A DNA stretch of 37,601 nucleotides from Candidatus Omnitrophota bacterium (GTDB lineage: Bacteria; Omnitrophota; Omnitrophia; Omnitrophales; Aquincolibacteriaceae): the NCBI GenBank assembly GCA_903819565.1, contig CAIJDY010000137.1:1-37601 (forward strand), read 5' to 3'. A program made the position numbers and the translations under genes. The first letter of the stretch is position 1. Each line of letters begins with the position of its first letter. Under the pieces are notes generated by a model that was not told the origin of the DNA, did no database searches, and saw nothing but the letters and a program-made list of their open reading frames with translations. This document shows positions 8,376-18,180 of the stretch, one piece after another.

Positions 8376-9785
8376 TTAAAAAGCCAGTTTATTCTCGAGA
8401 TAAAATTGCGTTCCCTCGTTCCCGTGAGCCACGTTAAAGCTGAGCAGAACGAGTTGCGAGTGGCTTAAGTGCAACCCTGCCCCGTAGGACTCCCGGAAAC
8501 CGTTGAGACGAAATGTGGCAAAATCCTTGGAAACCTGTCCTTCATCCAGAAAAACGACCGTTTTCAGTTTAAATTCTTTGTACTGCCATACCGTGTAGCG
8601 GTATTCAAGGTTCAGGAGGAGCGCACTCTCGCCAAAAAAACGGTTGTAAACGAAGGCCCGCGACGTCTGGCTCTGACGCGGGAACATCCCGGAACCGCCC
8701 AGCTTCGTCATTTCATAGAAGGGAACGTTCCCGCCGTTCACCCGTTGATTAAACTCCCCGAAAAGACGCGCCGCAAGGATTCTCCGGGGAGAAGCCAGCT
8801 GAAAATATTTCGCCGCGTCAAGCTGGTACGTGAAGTACCGGGCCGGAGAACTTTCGACGCCCTCCGTGTACTTAAAAAGAAGTTTCTGATAGCTGCCTTT
8901 GGTCGCGTCTTCCTTGCTGTCCCGGGTGTCGCGGTCCAAACGGATGGAAAAGTCCAGGAAATCATCGCCGTGGAGGCCCGGAATATTCTCGCCGGCGAAG
9001 ATCTGGGTGATATCTCCCTTCCCTTCATGGGCGCGGTTCTTGATGTTCACATGGCTATAATCCACTTGGGAAGTCAGGTCCAGCGAAGATGAGAATTCAT
9101 AACCGGCTTTCGCACCCACTGTCGTTTTTTCCTCGATAAACGAAGTGCTGTCGCCGCGGCTGGAGTCCGTGCCGAGGCCGTAGAACGTTTCATTCCGACG
9201 GTTCTCATACTCAATAATGCTGGAGGTGTGGAACCCCGTTTCGCCGATCCTCTGGGCCCCGAGTTCGCCGCCGGCCTGGAAATAATTAGTCGGCCCGTGG
9301 TTGATCCAGCCCTTCGCGATGAAATCGGGATAGTTTTCCTTCTGCCGTATGATCCTGACAAGGTCGAATTCGGCGCCGTAGGAAGGGATGCCCGAAAAGC
9401 CCAGAGAATCCAGCCGCGGCTTCACGCCGTAGTCCATGATCCGGTCATAGATCCAAACGGTCTTCTTATCAAGCCGGTAATTTTCCGTCATGACGAGCGA
9501 TTGGTCGATGGGCCATTTCGCAAGCTTAAAGGGCCACTCGATCGCGCGGGACAGGGCGTCCTTTAAAGGGGTTTTGGCCAAGGGCTTCTCGTAAAGGGGC
9601 GCGTAATAATCCGTTTTCTGGTCTTCCGCGCGGCCAGGCGCGGCAAGGGCCAAAAGACAGAGACAAAAAAACAATAAAAATTTTTTCGGTTTCAATTTTT
9701 TCTCGTAAAAAGTTCTAAGTTCGACGCTGAAGCGATCCAGCTCTTCGGGCGGCAGTATTTTGCACTCTTTCGGCAAGATTTTCAA
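8376..9785 (-). CDS. Outer-membrane beta-barrel protein, Omp85/BamA-TamA (bacterial surface antigen)-like
   Basis: Signal-peptide-like KKLKPKKFLLFFCLCLLALAAPGRA; alternating barrel strands; FYGLGTDSS; FxLNGFRESYGAGLHLSHSQLVLLSFNVAHGNEGTQFYLENKLAF C-terminus ending in F. Start proposed at TTG 9785, overlapping the yraN stop; the longer ORF to 10115 would overlap yraN. Confidence 0.75.
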   Translation of the reverse strand: MKILPKECKILPPEELDRFSVELRTFYEKKLKPKKFLLFFCLCLLALAAPGRAEDQKTDYYAPLYEKPLAKTPLKDALSRAIEWPFKLAKWPIDQSLVMTENYRLDKKTVWIYDRIMDYGVKPRLDSLGFSGIPSYGAEFDLVRIIRQKENYPDFIAKGWINHGPTNYFQAGGELGAQRIGETGFHTSSIIEYENRRNETFYGLGTDSSRGDSTSFIEEKTTVGAKAGYEFSSSLDLTSQVDYSHVNIKNRAHEGKGDITQIFAGENIPGLHGDDFLDFSIRLDRDTRDSKEDATKGSYQKLLFKYTEGVESSPARYFTYQLDAAKYFQLASPRRILAARLFGEFNQRVNGGNVPFYEMTKLGGSGMFPRQSQTSRAFVYNRFFGESALLLNLEYRYTVWQYKEFKLKTVVFLDEGQVSKDFATFRLNGFRESYGAGLHLSHSQLVLLSFNVAHGNEGTQFYLENKLAF

Positions 9786-10180
9786 CAGGCATCCTCTTTT
9801 TCTCCGAAGGCATCCGCGAGAAGCCGGACATCGGGCGCCTGTCCTTCCCTCCAGACCACCGCGACCACATCGAACGAGACCGGAACGTCCGGCATCTTTT
9901 TTTCCTTCAGGTACCATGAGGCCAGTTTGAGGAGTTTTTCCCGCTTCCGCGCGTCCACCGCCTCCTGGGGCGTTCCGAACTGCGCGCCGGTGCGGGTCTT
10001 GATCTCGATGAAAGCGAGCCTTCCCTTTCTTTTCGCAACCGCGTCGATCTCCCCCAGCGCGCATTTGTAATTTTTTTCGAGGATCGTGTACCCGTTCTTC
10101 TTCAGGAATTCGCACGCCACGATCTCCCCACGGTCACCCAGGGAAAGACGGAAAGGTTTGGGGTTAGGAGTAAGTCTCAC
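9782..10180 (-). CDS. yraN: UPF0102 / YraN family endonuclease-like protein
   Basis: [53 protein letters not shown] start at 10180 overlaps the rnhB stop (GTGA). Confidence 0.9.
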   Translation of the reverse strand: MRLTPNPKPFRLSLGDRGEIVACEFLKKNGYTILEKNYKCALGEIDAVAKRKGRLAFIEIKTRTGAQFGTPQEAVDARKREKLLKLASWYLKEKKMPDVPVSFDVVAVVWREGQAPDVRLLADAFGEKEDAC

Positions 10181-10833
10181 GCGCTTATTCCCAGGGCGGC
10201 CTCGCGGACGGGCGCAAAACTCTGGCGATGCACCGGCGACGGTCCGGCCTCGCAAAGGGCCTTGAGATGCGCGGCGGTTCCGTACCCTTTGTGGTCGGCG
10301 AACGCGTACGCGGGATAGAGCTCATGAAGCTTGCGCATCCAGTGGTCCCGGAAGACCTTCGCCACGATGGATGCCGCGGCAATGCTAAGAGATTTCTGAT
10401 CGCCCTGAATAACGCTCTTTTGTTCAAGGGGAAGGTCCAGACGCATGTTCCCGTCGGTCAGGAGCAGCACCGGGGTATGGGGAAGGTTCAGCACAGCTTT
10501 TTTCATCGCGAGCCGCGTCGCCTCGTAGATATTGATCTCGTCGATCTGCTTCTCGTCCACAACGCCAATCCCGACCAGGCAGGAACGCGCGATCACGCCG
10601 TAGAGTTTTTCTCTCCGGGAAGCGCTGAGCTTCTTGGAATCATTAACACCCAAAAGAGCCTCCGGCTGGAAAACGATCGCGGCGGCGGCGACGACCGGGC
10701 CGGCCAAAGGACCGCGGCCGGCTTCATCCACGCCAGCCATCCAGCCCTTCAAATCTCCGGCTTGGGTCCGGTCAAACGCATGAAGGTCCTGAAGGAGCTG
10801 CACCTTTCGGGTTTCTCGAACGGAAACATCCAC
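10177..10833 (-). CDS. rnhB: Ribonuclease HII
   Basis: [51 protein letters not shown]. Confidence 0.95.
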   Translation of the reverse strand: MDVSVRETRKVQLLQDLHAFDRTQAGDLKGWMAGVDEAGRGPLAGPVVAAAAIVFQPEALLGVNDSKKLSASRREKLYGVIARSCLVGIGVVDEKQIDEINIYEATRLAMKKAVLNLPHTPVLLLTDGNMRLDLPLEQKSVIQGDQKSLSIAAASIVAKVFRDHWMRKLHELYPAYAFADHKGYGTAAHLKALCEAGPSPVHRQSFAPVREAALGISA

Positions 10834-10854
10834 GGGCCCACTCCGGAACGCTGT

Positions 10855-11163
10855 TTAACGGTGCTTCAGATAATAGAGCTTCGCCCGACGCGATCTGCCT
10901 TTGTGGCTGACGACAACCTTTTCCACGATCGGCGAGTAAACAGGGAAAGCCTTCTCGACCTTGTCCCCGTAGCTTTCCTTGAGGACCGTGAAGCTGGCGT
11001 TAATGCCGCGCCCTTTTTTGGCAATGCAGACCCCTTCAAAGAGCTGGGTACGCGTCTTGTCCCCTTCTTTCACGCGGACGTGCACTTTCAGGGTGTCCCC
11101 CACGCGGAACTCCGTGATCTTCTTGGTTCCGATTTCTTTTTCGACAATATCCATTTTATTCAT
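10855..11163 (-). CDS. rplS: 50S ribosomal protein L19
   Basis: FRVGDTLKVHVRVKEGDKTRTQLFEGVCIAKKGRGINASFTVLKESYGDKVEKAFPVYSPIVEKVVVSHKGRSRRAKLYYLKHR. ATG at 11163 preferred. Confidence 0.95.
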   Translation of the reverse strand: MNKMDIVEKEIGTKKITEFRVGDTLKVHVRVKEGDKTRTQLFEGVCIAKKGRGINASFTVLKESYGDKVEKAFPVYSPIVEKVVVSHKGRSRRAKLYYLKHR

Positions 11164-11183
11164 GTTGTTCTCCCGTTTACGTT

Positions 11184-11936
11184 TTAACCAATCCGCGACT
11201 TCCTCGATAATTTCAACAGGTCCGGCCGTTTCTGACGCGTCACCTGCTCGGCGGCCGCTTCGCGCCAAGCCTTCACTTTTTTATGATCCCCCGAGACCAG
11301 GATCTCCGGGACCGTCCAGCCCCGGAACTCCCGGGGCCTGGTGTATTGCGGGTATTCCAAAATTCCGGATTCAAAACTTTCGTGTTCGACCGAAGCGGCG
11401 TTCCCCAGCACGCCGGGGAGAAGCCTCGCAACAGCTTCGATTAGACACAGGGCCGGCGCTTCGCCGCCCATCGTGATAAAATCCCCCACCGAGATCTCCT
11501 GGTCGACCAGACGGTCTTTCACCCGCTGGTCCACGCCTTCATAATGCCCGGCGATCAGCACCAAATGCTGCTTCTTGGCGAGATGCCGCGCCAGCTTCTG
11601 GCTCATGGGTTCGCCCTGGGGATCTAGGAGCACCACCCAGGCTCCCTTGCCGATCGCTTCCACGCATTCAAAGATCGGTTCGGGCTTCATCACCATTCCC
11701 GCCCCGCCGCCGAACGGTTTATCGTCCGCCGTTTTATGACGGTCGTGCGTCCAGTCGCGCAGGTCATGGACCCGGATCTTCACGAGTCCTTTATCCTGGG
11801 CCTTTTTCAACAACGATTCGTTGAGCGGACTTTTAAAAAAATCCCTAAAGAGCGTTACGACATCGATCGTGGGCCCCGTTAAAGGCACAGACCTCTCTTC
11901 CTTGGGCGCTCGGGGACATCTTGAAGCCTTTTTCAT
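11184..11936 (-). CDS. trmD: tRNA (guanine-N1)-methyltransferase
   Basis: HDLRDWTHDRHKTADDKPFGGGAGMVMKPEP, LIAGHYEGVDQRV, DEISVGDFxxxGGE-like VDQEISVGDFITMGGEAPAL. Confidence 0.95.
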   Translation of the reverse strand: MKKASRCPRAPKEERSVPLTGPTIDVVTLFRDFFKSPLNESLLKKAQDKGLVKIRVHDLRDWTHDRHKTADDKPFGGGAGMVMKPEPIFECVEAIGKGAWVVLLDPQGEPMSQKLARHLAKKQHLVLIAGHYEGVDQRVKDRLVDQEISVGDFITMGGEAPALCLIEAVARLLPGVLGNAASVEHESFESGILEYPQYTRPREFRGWTVPEILVSGDHKKVKAWREAAAEQVTRQKRPDLLKLSRKSRIG

Positions 11937-12015
11937 CCGTTCTCACCTTTATTACGCGGCGCGGGCACAGCGCTGACGCCTGCCCAGGCCCGACGGGATG
12001 AGCTGCCTCTTTTGA

Positions 12016-12273
12016 TCAAGCGCTCTTTTTATTTTTTCTTTTTTGGCGACGCAAGAGGCTCTTCAAGGCCACGCTCATCTGCGCCCCCTGCTTCACCCAA
12101 TAATCGAGACGGTCCTGCTTGACGACGAAAATATCTTCTTTGGGAAGAGCGTCATAATAGCCGACTTCCTCGATAAAACGCCCGTCACGCGGCATTTTCG
12201 CGTCGCTGACCACGATGCGCCACTGCGGACGGTTCTTGCTTCCAAACCGCTTCATTCGGATTCTGACTGCCAC
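12016..12273 (-). CDS. rpsP: 30S ribosomal protein S16
   Basis: MAVRIRMKRFGSKNRPQWRIVVSDAKMPRDGRFIEEVGYYDAL. Confidence 0.95.
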   Translation of the reverse strand: MAVRIRMKRFGSKNRPQWRIVVSDAKMPRDGRFIEEVGYYDALPKEDIFVVKQDRLDYWVKQGAQMSVALKSLLRRQKRKNKKSA

Positions 12274-12505
12274 ATTGCCTCCTTAAATGAGCGCATAACT
12301 TACGGAGGGCGATCCCGACATAAGCTCTTTGCGCGAATTGACCCCGCACCCGGCGGTCACCCCAAAACATCGGCCGCCCGAATGTGCGTTGTTTTTGTTC
12401 TTATTTCCCCGCATCCCTAAAAAATCCTTCCCGTGTGCGGGGTAAACTCAGATCCACGACTTCCGTCCCCTGCCTACCGCAGGCGAGCGTAAGTGGTTTC
12501 TTCGT

Positions 12506-13771
12506 TTATTCTTTCTCCCTGCGGATCGAAGCCCCAAGGGACGTGAGTTTTTGTTCGAGGTGCTCATAACCCCGGTCCAGATGATAGACGCGCTGAACTT
12601 CCGTGGCCCCTTCGGCCACAAGCCCCGCGAGCACCAACGCCGCGCTGGCCCTGAGATCGGACGCCATGACCGGCGCTCCGCTCAACTTTTTCACTCCGTG
12701 CACGATCGCGCTCGGCCCTTCCAGATAGACTTTCGCGCCCATACGTCCGAGTTCCGGCACGTGCATAAAACGGTTCGGGTAGATCTTTTCCGTGATCACA
12801 CTGATGCCCGGCGTGACCGCCATCAATGCCATGGCCTGCGCCTGCAGGTCCGTCGGAAAAGCCGGGTACGGAAGCGTCGTGATGTCCATCGGCTTCAGCC
12901 GTCCCGTTTTTCTCACGCGCACGGCGTTCTTGAATTTGTCGACCCTCACGCCCGCCTGCCGCAATTTATCGATGACCGCGTTCAGATGCGTCGGCTCCAT
13001 CTTGCGGATCAGGAGGTCCCCGCCGGTGATCGCCGCAGCGAACATGAATGTCCCCGCCTCGATACGGTCCGGAATCACGCGATAATCGGTCCCGTGGAGT
13101 TTGCGCACGCCTTCGATCTCAAGACGCGGCGAACCTTCTCCCAGGATCTTCGCTCCCATTTTTTTAAGGAAGAGCGCCAGGTCCACGACCTCCGGCTCAC
13201 AGGCCGCGTTCTCGATCACGGTTTTGCCCGCAGCAAGCACCGCCGCCATCATGACATTGCCTGTCGCCAAAACAGATGACCCGTAAGCGCCGCCTAAATA
13301 GATCTCGGCGCCACGCAGTTTTTTGTTGGCCGTGGCCCGCACGTACCCGTGCTGGATGTCGATGGTCGCATTCAGCGCCTCCAAACCCTTCAAATGAAGA
13401 TCGATCGGCCGCGGCCCGATGGCGCACCCGCCGGGGAGCGAAACCTCCACTTCTCCCAACCGTGCCAAAAGCGGCCCCATCACGCAAACTGACGCGCGCA
13501 TGGTCTTGACCAGCTTGTAAGGCGCGAGCGGTTTCAGGTTCTTGCCCGGCTTGACCTTGAGGCAGCCGTTCTCCAGGATCGCTTTTGCACCCAGCGACCG
13601 CAGCAGCTTCACCATGGTGTGCACGTCCCAAAGCGATGGAACATTTTCAATGACCGATTCTTCTTCCGTCAAAAGCGCTGCCGCCATGATCGGCAAAACG
13701 GCGTTCTTCGAACCCGAAACGTCGATTTCGCCCTTAAGGCGCATCCCGCCCTGGATGATGATCTTGTCCAT
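12506..13771 (-). CDS. murA: UDP-N-acetylglucosamine 1-carboxyvinyltransferase
   Basis: GGMRLKGEIDVSGSKNAVLPIMAAALL; LPGGCAIGPRPIDLHLKGLEALNA (catalytic Cys retained); YPAFPTDLQAQAMALM. Confidence 0.95.
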   Translation of the reverse strand: MDKIIIQGGMRLKGEIDVSGSKNAVLPIMAAALLTEEESVIENVPSLWDVHTMVKLLRSLGAKAILENGCLKVKPGKNLKPLAPYKLVKTMRASVCVMGPLLARLGEVEVSLPGGCAIGPRPIDLHLKGLEALNATIDIQHGYVRATANKKLRGAEIYLGGAYGSSVLATGNVMMAAVLAAGKTVIENAACEPEVVDLALFLKKMGAKILGEGSPRLEIEGVRKLHGTDYRVIPDRIEAGTFMFAAAITGGDLLIRKMEPTHLNAVIDKLRQAGVRVDKFKNAVRVRKTGRLKPMDITTLPYPAFPTDLQAQAMALMAVTPGISVITEKIYPNRFMHVPELGRMGAKVYLEGPSAIVHGVKKLSGAPVMASDLRASAALVLAGLVAEGATEVQRVYHLDRGYEHLEQKLTSLGASIRREKE

Positions 13772-13775
13772 AGAA

Positions 13776-14669
13776 TTAGATTAAAATTTCGCCCCTCTTG
13801 GCGGTCACGACCCGTTCTATTCCGGAATAATCCCCAAAGCGCTGGATATTATCATAACCCGCGTCTTGAAGCCACTTTGAAACGGTCCCGGATTGCCCCT
13901 GCCCCACTTCCAAAGCGAGCGTTCCGCCGTGTAAAAGGCGCTCTTTCGCTCCGGCAATAATACGCCTGTAAAAATCCAAGCCGTCTTCCCCGCCATCCAA
14001 GGCTTTCCGCGGCTCCGCTCTAAGCTCCTCCTGAACGGTCCTCCAGTCCGCCGCCGCAAGGTACGGCGGATTTGAAACGATCACGTCCCATTTTTTCGCC
14101 TCTTCGCAGGGAAAATTGAAAATATCGCCCAGAACGAGAGTCGCGCGATCCATCAATCCGTATTTTTCAACATTCACCCGGGCTACTTCGAGTGCCGCAG
14201 AGGAAACGTCAAGAAGGGTGCCTCTGGCGTTCGGACATGTCCGGAGAAGTGCGACAGCGATGGCCCCCGAGCCCGTCCCGATATCTAAAAATGAAAAATT
14301 TTCTCCCGTCTTTGCGCCGAGCGCCTTAAGGGCCTGCTCAACCAGGATCTCCGTCTCGGGACGCGGGATAAGGCAATGTTCGTTCACGAACAGCGTCTCC
14401 TGCCAGAAATGAGCCTCCTGCAAAAGATAAGCGAGCGGGATGCGGCGTTCCCTTCTTTCCAAGATGTCAAAGAACCGATCCCGAATCTCTGGAGCGGTCA
14501 GTTCCGGCGCGTTGAGATGAAGGTCGAGACGCCTACATCCCGAGAGCTTCATAAAAATGCGTTCGCATTCTTCGCGGCCTTCCTCGATCCCCGCGCGAAG
14601 CAGCCGCTCGCGCCCGTATTCGAGCCATTCCAAAACTGTTTCTCCCGCGACTTCCTGAACGGGGTTCAT
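13776..14669 (-). CDS. prmC: Peptide chain release factor N5-glutamine methyltransferase
   Basis: IPRPETEILVEQAL, FLDIGTGSGAIAVAL, VIVSNPPYL. 4-nt overlap with prfA. Confidence 0.95.
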   Translation of the reverse strand: MNPVQEVAGETVLEWLEYGRERLLRAGIEEGREECERIFMKLSGCRRLDLHLNAPELTAPEIRDRFFDILERRERRIPLAYLLQEAHFWQETLFVNEHCLIPRPETEILVEQALKALGAKTGENFSFLDIGTGSGAIAVALLRTCPNARGTLLDVSSAALEVARVNVEKYGLMDRATLVLGDIFNFPCEEAKKWDVIVSNPPYLAAADWRTVQEELRAEPRKALDGGEDGLDFYRRIIAGAKERLLHGGTLALEVGQGQSGTVSKWLQDAGYDNIQRFGDYSGIERVVTAKRGEILI

Positions 14670-15742
14670 AACGCTGTCAGTCTCCGGACCTTTTCGTCTT
14701 CCGCCAGTGCCGCGACGACCGGGTCCAAGTTTCCGTCCAGGATCTGGCTCAGGCTGTGCAGCGTCAAACCGATGCGGTGATCGGTCAACCGGTTGTCCGG
14801 ATAATTATAGGTCCGGATCTTGCCCGACCGGTCTCCCGACCCGACCTGCTCCTTGCGATTCTTGGCGGTCGCGGCTTCCTGCTGCTCGCGTCGGAAATCA
14901 AAAATGCGCGCCCGCAAAATGCGCATCGCCTTTAATTTATTCTTAAGCTGTGACCGTTCATCCTGACAGGCCACCACAAATCCGGTCGGCATATGCGTGA
15001 TGCGCACCGCGGATTCCGTCTTGTTCACATGCTGCCCGCCCGCTCCGGAGGCGCGGTAAACGTCGATCCTCAAGTCGGACGGCACGATCTCGATGTCCTC
15101 TTCCGCGGCTTCGGGAAGGACCGCTACGGTCACCGCGGACGTGTGAATGCGCCCGCTCGCTTCCGTTCTCGGGACACGCTGCACGCGGTGAATGCCGCTT
15201 TCGTATTTGAACCAGTTGTAGGCGTATTGACCGCTGACGCCGAAAATGATCTCTTTGAAACCGCCGATCCCCGTGGGGCTCATGTCCATCACTTCCACCC
15301 GGAGGCCGTGCTTGGAGGCGTGCATGTTGTACATGCGGAAAAGGTCCGCGGCGAAAAGGGCCGCTTCCTCCCCTCCGGTACCCGCGCGGATCTCCACGAT
15401 CACGTCCCGCGAGGCGTTCGGCTCCATGTCCCGCAGGAAAAGGTCCTCGAGCTTGGCTTCTCTTTTGGCCTGTTCGCCTTCGAGCTCCTTGAGCTCGTCT
15501 TCGATCAGCCCCTTCATGGCCTCGTCATCCTGGCTTCCGGACAGGCTATGCCTCAAAGACTCGATCTCTTTCTCGGTCCTTTTGTACTGAAGAAAGCCTT
15601 CGACGATCGGGCGAAGCTGGGCCGTCTCCTTGCCTAGTTTTTGGAACACGTTCCTGTCCCGGACCGCCTGAGGGTCTGCGAGCAGGGTTTCCAGTTCCCG
15701 AAACCGCGCTTCGGTTTTTTCAAGCCGTTCGCGGATCCTCAT
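14666..15742 (-). CDS. prfA: Peptide chain release factor 1
   Basis: [16 protein letters not shown]-type segment, [37 protein letters not shown]. Confidence 0.95.
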   Translation of the reverse strand: MRIRERLEKTEARFRELETLLADPQAVRDRNVFQKLGKETAQLRPIVEGFLQYKRTEKEIESLRHSLSGSQDDEAMKGLIEDELKELEGEQAKREAKLEDLFLRDMEPNASRDVIVEIRAGTGGEEAALFAADLFRMYNMHASKHGLRVEVMDMSPTGIGGFKEIIFGVSGQYAYNWFKYESGIHRVQRVPRTEASGRIHTSAVTVAVLPEAAEEDIEIVPSDLRIDVYRASGAGGQHVNKTESAVRITHMPTGFVVACQDERSQLKNKLKAMRILRARIFDFRREQQEAATAKNRKEQVGSGDRSGKIRTYNYPDNRLTDHRIGLTLHSLSQILDGNLDPVVAALAEDEKVRRLTAL

Positions 15743-16062
15743 TTGCCCTGGGCTTTAACCTTTTCTTTCAAAGCCTGCAGTTTTTCCCTGCGGGTGTCCT
15801 CCGCGAACTTCAGTTTGACCGGGGCCTTGGCCGTGACTTTGTGCGCCTTCTGGTTGACGGCCACTTTCCCGTCGAACTTTTTCTTGAAACGGTCGATGCG
15901 TCCGGCCGTGTCCATGAGCTTCTGCTTGCCCGTGAAGAACGGATGGCAGGAGGAGCAAAGGTCCACCTGGATCCGCGGCAAAACGCTCTTGGTCTCGATG
16001 ATGTTCCCGCAGGCGCACTGAATGGTTGAAGGTCCGTAGTTGGGATGTATTTCTTTTTTCAT
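15739..16062 (-). CDS. rpmE: 50S ribosomal protein L31 with C-terminal extension
   Basis: [63 protein letters not shown], then about 40 Lys/Ala-rich residues. Confidence 0.92.
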   Translation of the reverse strand: MKKEIHPNYGPSTIQCACGNIIETKSVLPRIQVDLCSSCHPFFTGKQKLMDTAGRIDRFKKKFDGKVAVNQKAHKVTAKAPVKLKFAEDTRREKLQALKEKVKAQGK

Positions 16063-16063
16063 G

Positions 16064-17476
16064 TTATTTCTCCGCTTTGTTCATGTTGAGTAAAAACTCA
16101 GCATTACTTTTCGTTTTTCTGAGACGGTCCACCAACAGCTCCATCGCCTCAGAGGGGTTCAGTTCGTTCAATACTTTCCGAAGGATCCACACACGGCTGA
16201 GTTCTTCAGGCGGCATCAGGAGGTCTTCCTTACGCGTGTTGGACTTCTTGACGTCAATCGCCGGGTAGATCCTGCGCTGGAAGAGGTTGCGGTCGAGCTG
16301 GAGCTCCATATTGCCCGTTCCCTTGAACTCTTCAAAGATGACCTCGTCCATGCGCGAGCCGGTATCGACGAGCGCTGTGGCGATGATCGTGATGCTCCCG
16401 CCTTCCTCCACGTTACGGGCCGACCCGAAGAAACGTTTCGGCTTGTGCAGGGCGTTGGAATCCACGCCGCCCGAGAGGATCTTCCCGGAATGCGGGGCTA
16501 CGGTATTATAAGCGCGCGCCAGACGCGTGATGCTGTCGAGCAGGATCACCACGTCGCGCTTGTGCTCCACGAGCCTCTTCGCTTTTTCGAGCACGATCTC
16601 GGCTACCTGAACGTGACGATCCGCGGGTTCGTCAAAAGTGGAGGCGATGACCTCTCCCTTCACCGAACGCTGCATGTCCGTCACTTCTTCCGGACGTTCG
16701 TCGATCAGCAGCACGATCAGGTAAGCGTCCGGATGGTTCGTCGTGATGCTGTTGGCGATCTTCTGGAGCAGGATCGTTTTGCCGCTGTACGGCTGCGCGA
16801 CGATCATGCCGCGTTGGCCGAACCCGATCGGCGCCAGGAGGTCCATGACCCGCATGGAAGTCTCTTCCTGCGTCGTCTCGAGCACGATGCGCTTGTTCGG
16901 ATAAAGAGGCGTCAGGTTGTCGAACGCGATCTTGTCCTTTGCGCTGTCCGGGTCCTCAAAGTTGATGAGCTCGACCTTGAGCAGGGCGAAATACCGCTCG
17001 CCTTCCTTCGGAGGCCGGATCAACCCGCTCACCACATCGCCGGTCCGGAGATTAAAACGCCGGATCTGGCTCGGGCTGACGTAGATGTCGTCCGGAGACG
17101 GCAGGTAGTTGTAGTTGGGAGAACGCAGAAAACCGAATCCGTCCTCGAGGATCTCCAGCACGCCTTCCCCGAACATGAGGCCGGATTGCTGGGCCTGGCC
17201 CTGCAGGACTTTGAAGATAAGGTCTTGCCGCTTGAGGCCCGCGACGTTCTCGATCTTGAATTTGTGGGCCATCTTCTGAAGCTCGCTGATCTTCATTTTC
17301 TTCAGGCTGACCACGTCGAGCGGTTTTTCGCCGGACTTCTGCTGCTCGAGCGCTTTCTCAAGCGCTTCGCCGTTGGCAGCCGCGTCTTCTTGCATCATCC
17401 GGGGCGGCCGCTTGTTCTGGCCGTCTTCGGTGCGACGGTGGTGCATCGGGGTTCTTTCTCGGATCTCTCTTGTCAT
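16064..17476 (-). CDS. rho: Transcription termination factor Rho
   Basis: [77 protein letters not shown] 17476 overlaps the coaE stop (ATGA) with an AGGAG RBS. Confidence 0.95.
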   Translation of the reverse strand: MTREIRERTPMHHRRTEDGQNKRPPRMMQEDAAANGEALEKALEQQKSGEKPLDVVSLKKMKISELQKMAHKFKIENVAGLKRQDLIFKVLQGQAQQSGLMFGEGVLEILEDGFGFLRSPNYNYLPSPDDIYVSPSQIRRFNLRTGDVVSGLIRPPKEGERYFALLKVELINFEDPDSAKDKIAFDNLTPLYPNKRIVLETTQEETSMRVMDLLAPIGFGQRGMIVAQPYSGKTILLQKIANSITTNHPDAYLIVLLIDERPEEVTDMQRSVKGEVIASTFDEPADRHVQVAEIVLEKAKRLVEHKRDVVILLDSITRLARAYNTVAPHSGKILSGGVDSNALHKPKRFFGSARNVEEGGSITIIATALVDTGSRMDEVIFEEFKGTGNMELQLDRNLFQRRIYPAIDVKKSNTRKEDLLMPPEELSRVWILRKVLNELNPSEAMELLVDRLRKTKSNAEFLLNMNKAEK

Positions 17477-18180
17477 TTTTTTGTTGCTCCTTTTGAGAGG
17501 GATTCGAACTTGTGCCACAGCAGTTCGGCATCCCTTCGGGTTTGATAAATGGATTTCGAATTATCTAAAACAAAATCCGCCTTTTGGGCCTTGAGGGCCT
17601 CGGGCATTTGGGCTCTTTCCCGCGCCCGGATCTCCTCGGTGGTAAAACGCTTTCGGTTGAGTCTTTTCTCCTTCACGCTGAAATTACATTGCACGACCAG
17701 GACCTTGTCGCAGAGGGTTTGGAAACCGGCCTCAAAAAGAAGCGGGATCTCCACGAGGATGATGTTCCGGTCGCTCGACTCGATCTTGTCCTTTAATTTC
17801 TCATAAACGTAAGGATGGATCAGGGCCTCCAGTTGTTTCCGCTTTTGCGGGTCGGTGAAAACGTCTTCCGCGATCTTGTCGCGGTTCAGTTTCTTGCCGT
17901 TCTTCTCACAGGCATCGCTGAAAAGCTCCACAACCTGATCAAAAACCGGGCTTCCCTTTTTAAGGGCATCATGGGAGATCTTGTCTGCGTCCAAAACTTC
18001 GGCGCCAAATTTCCTGAAGAACTGCGCCACCGAGCTTTTTCCCGTACCGAACCCTCCGGTCAAACCCACGACCAACCTGGGAAATGCCGCTTTTTTCGAT
18101 CCTTCGCCCTGAGCGCACTCCCGTATCTTGCGTGATGAGAACGAAACGGTCTGCTGAGATGGCTTCAGTTCTTGAACCAT
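17473..18180 (-). CDS. coaE: Dephospho-CoA kinase
   Basis: [44 protein letters not shown]. Start uncertain because the N-terminus is long. Confidence 0.9.
   Translation of the reverse strand: MVQELKPSQQTVSFSSRKIRECAQGEGSKKAAFPRLVVGLTGGFGTGKSSVAQFFRKFGAEVLDADKISHDALKKGSPVFDQVVELFSDACEKNGKKLNRDKIAEDVFTDPQKRKQLEALIHPYVYEKLKDKIESSDRNIILVEIPLLFEAGFQTLCDKVLVVQCNFSVKEKRLNRKRFTTEEIRARERAQMPEALKAQKADFVLDNSKSIYQTRRDAELLWHKFESLSKGATKK

Noticed and set aside
9786-10115. N-terminal extension of the Omp85-like ORF up to 10115
   Set aside because: Runs through yraN in another frame and is Arg/Gly-rich; the barrel protein more likely starts at TTG 9785.
12407-12483. CCCCGCA...TGCGGGG and CCTGC-CTACC-GCAGG hairpins upstream of rpsP as an L/S-protein autoregulatory leader
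   Set aside because: Short stems with a long loop; not enough to support a regulatory RNA without covariation data.
16445-17545. 366-aa plus-strand ORF opposite rho
   Set aside because: Shadow of rho; no domain signature.
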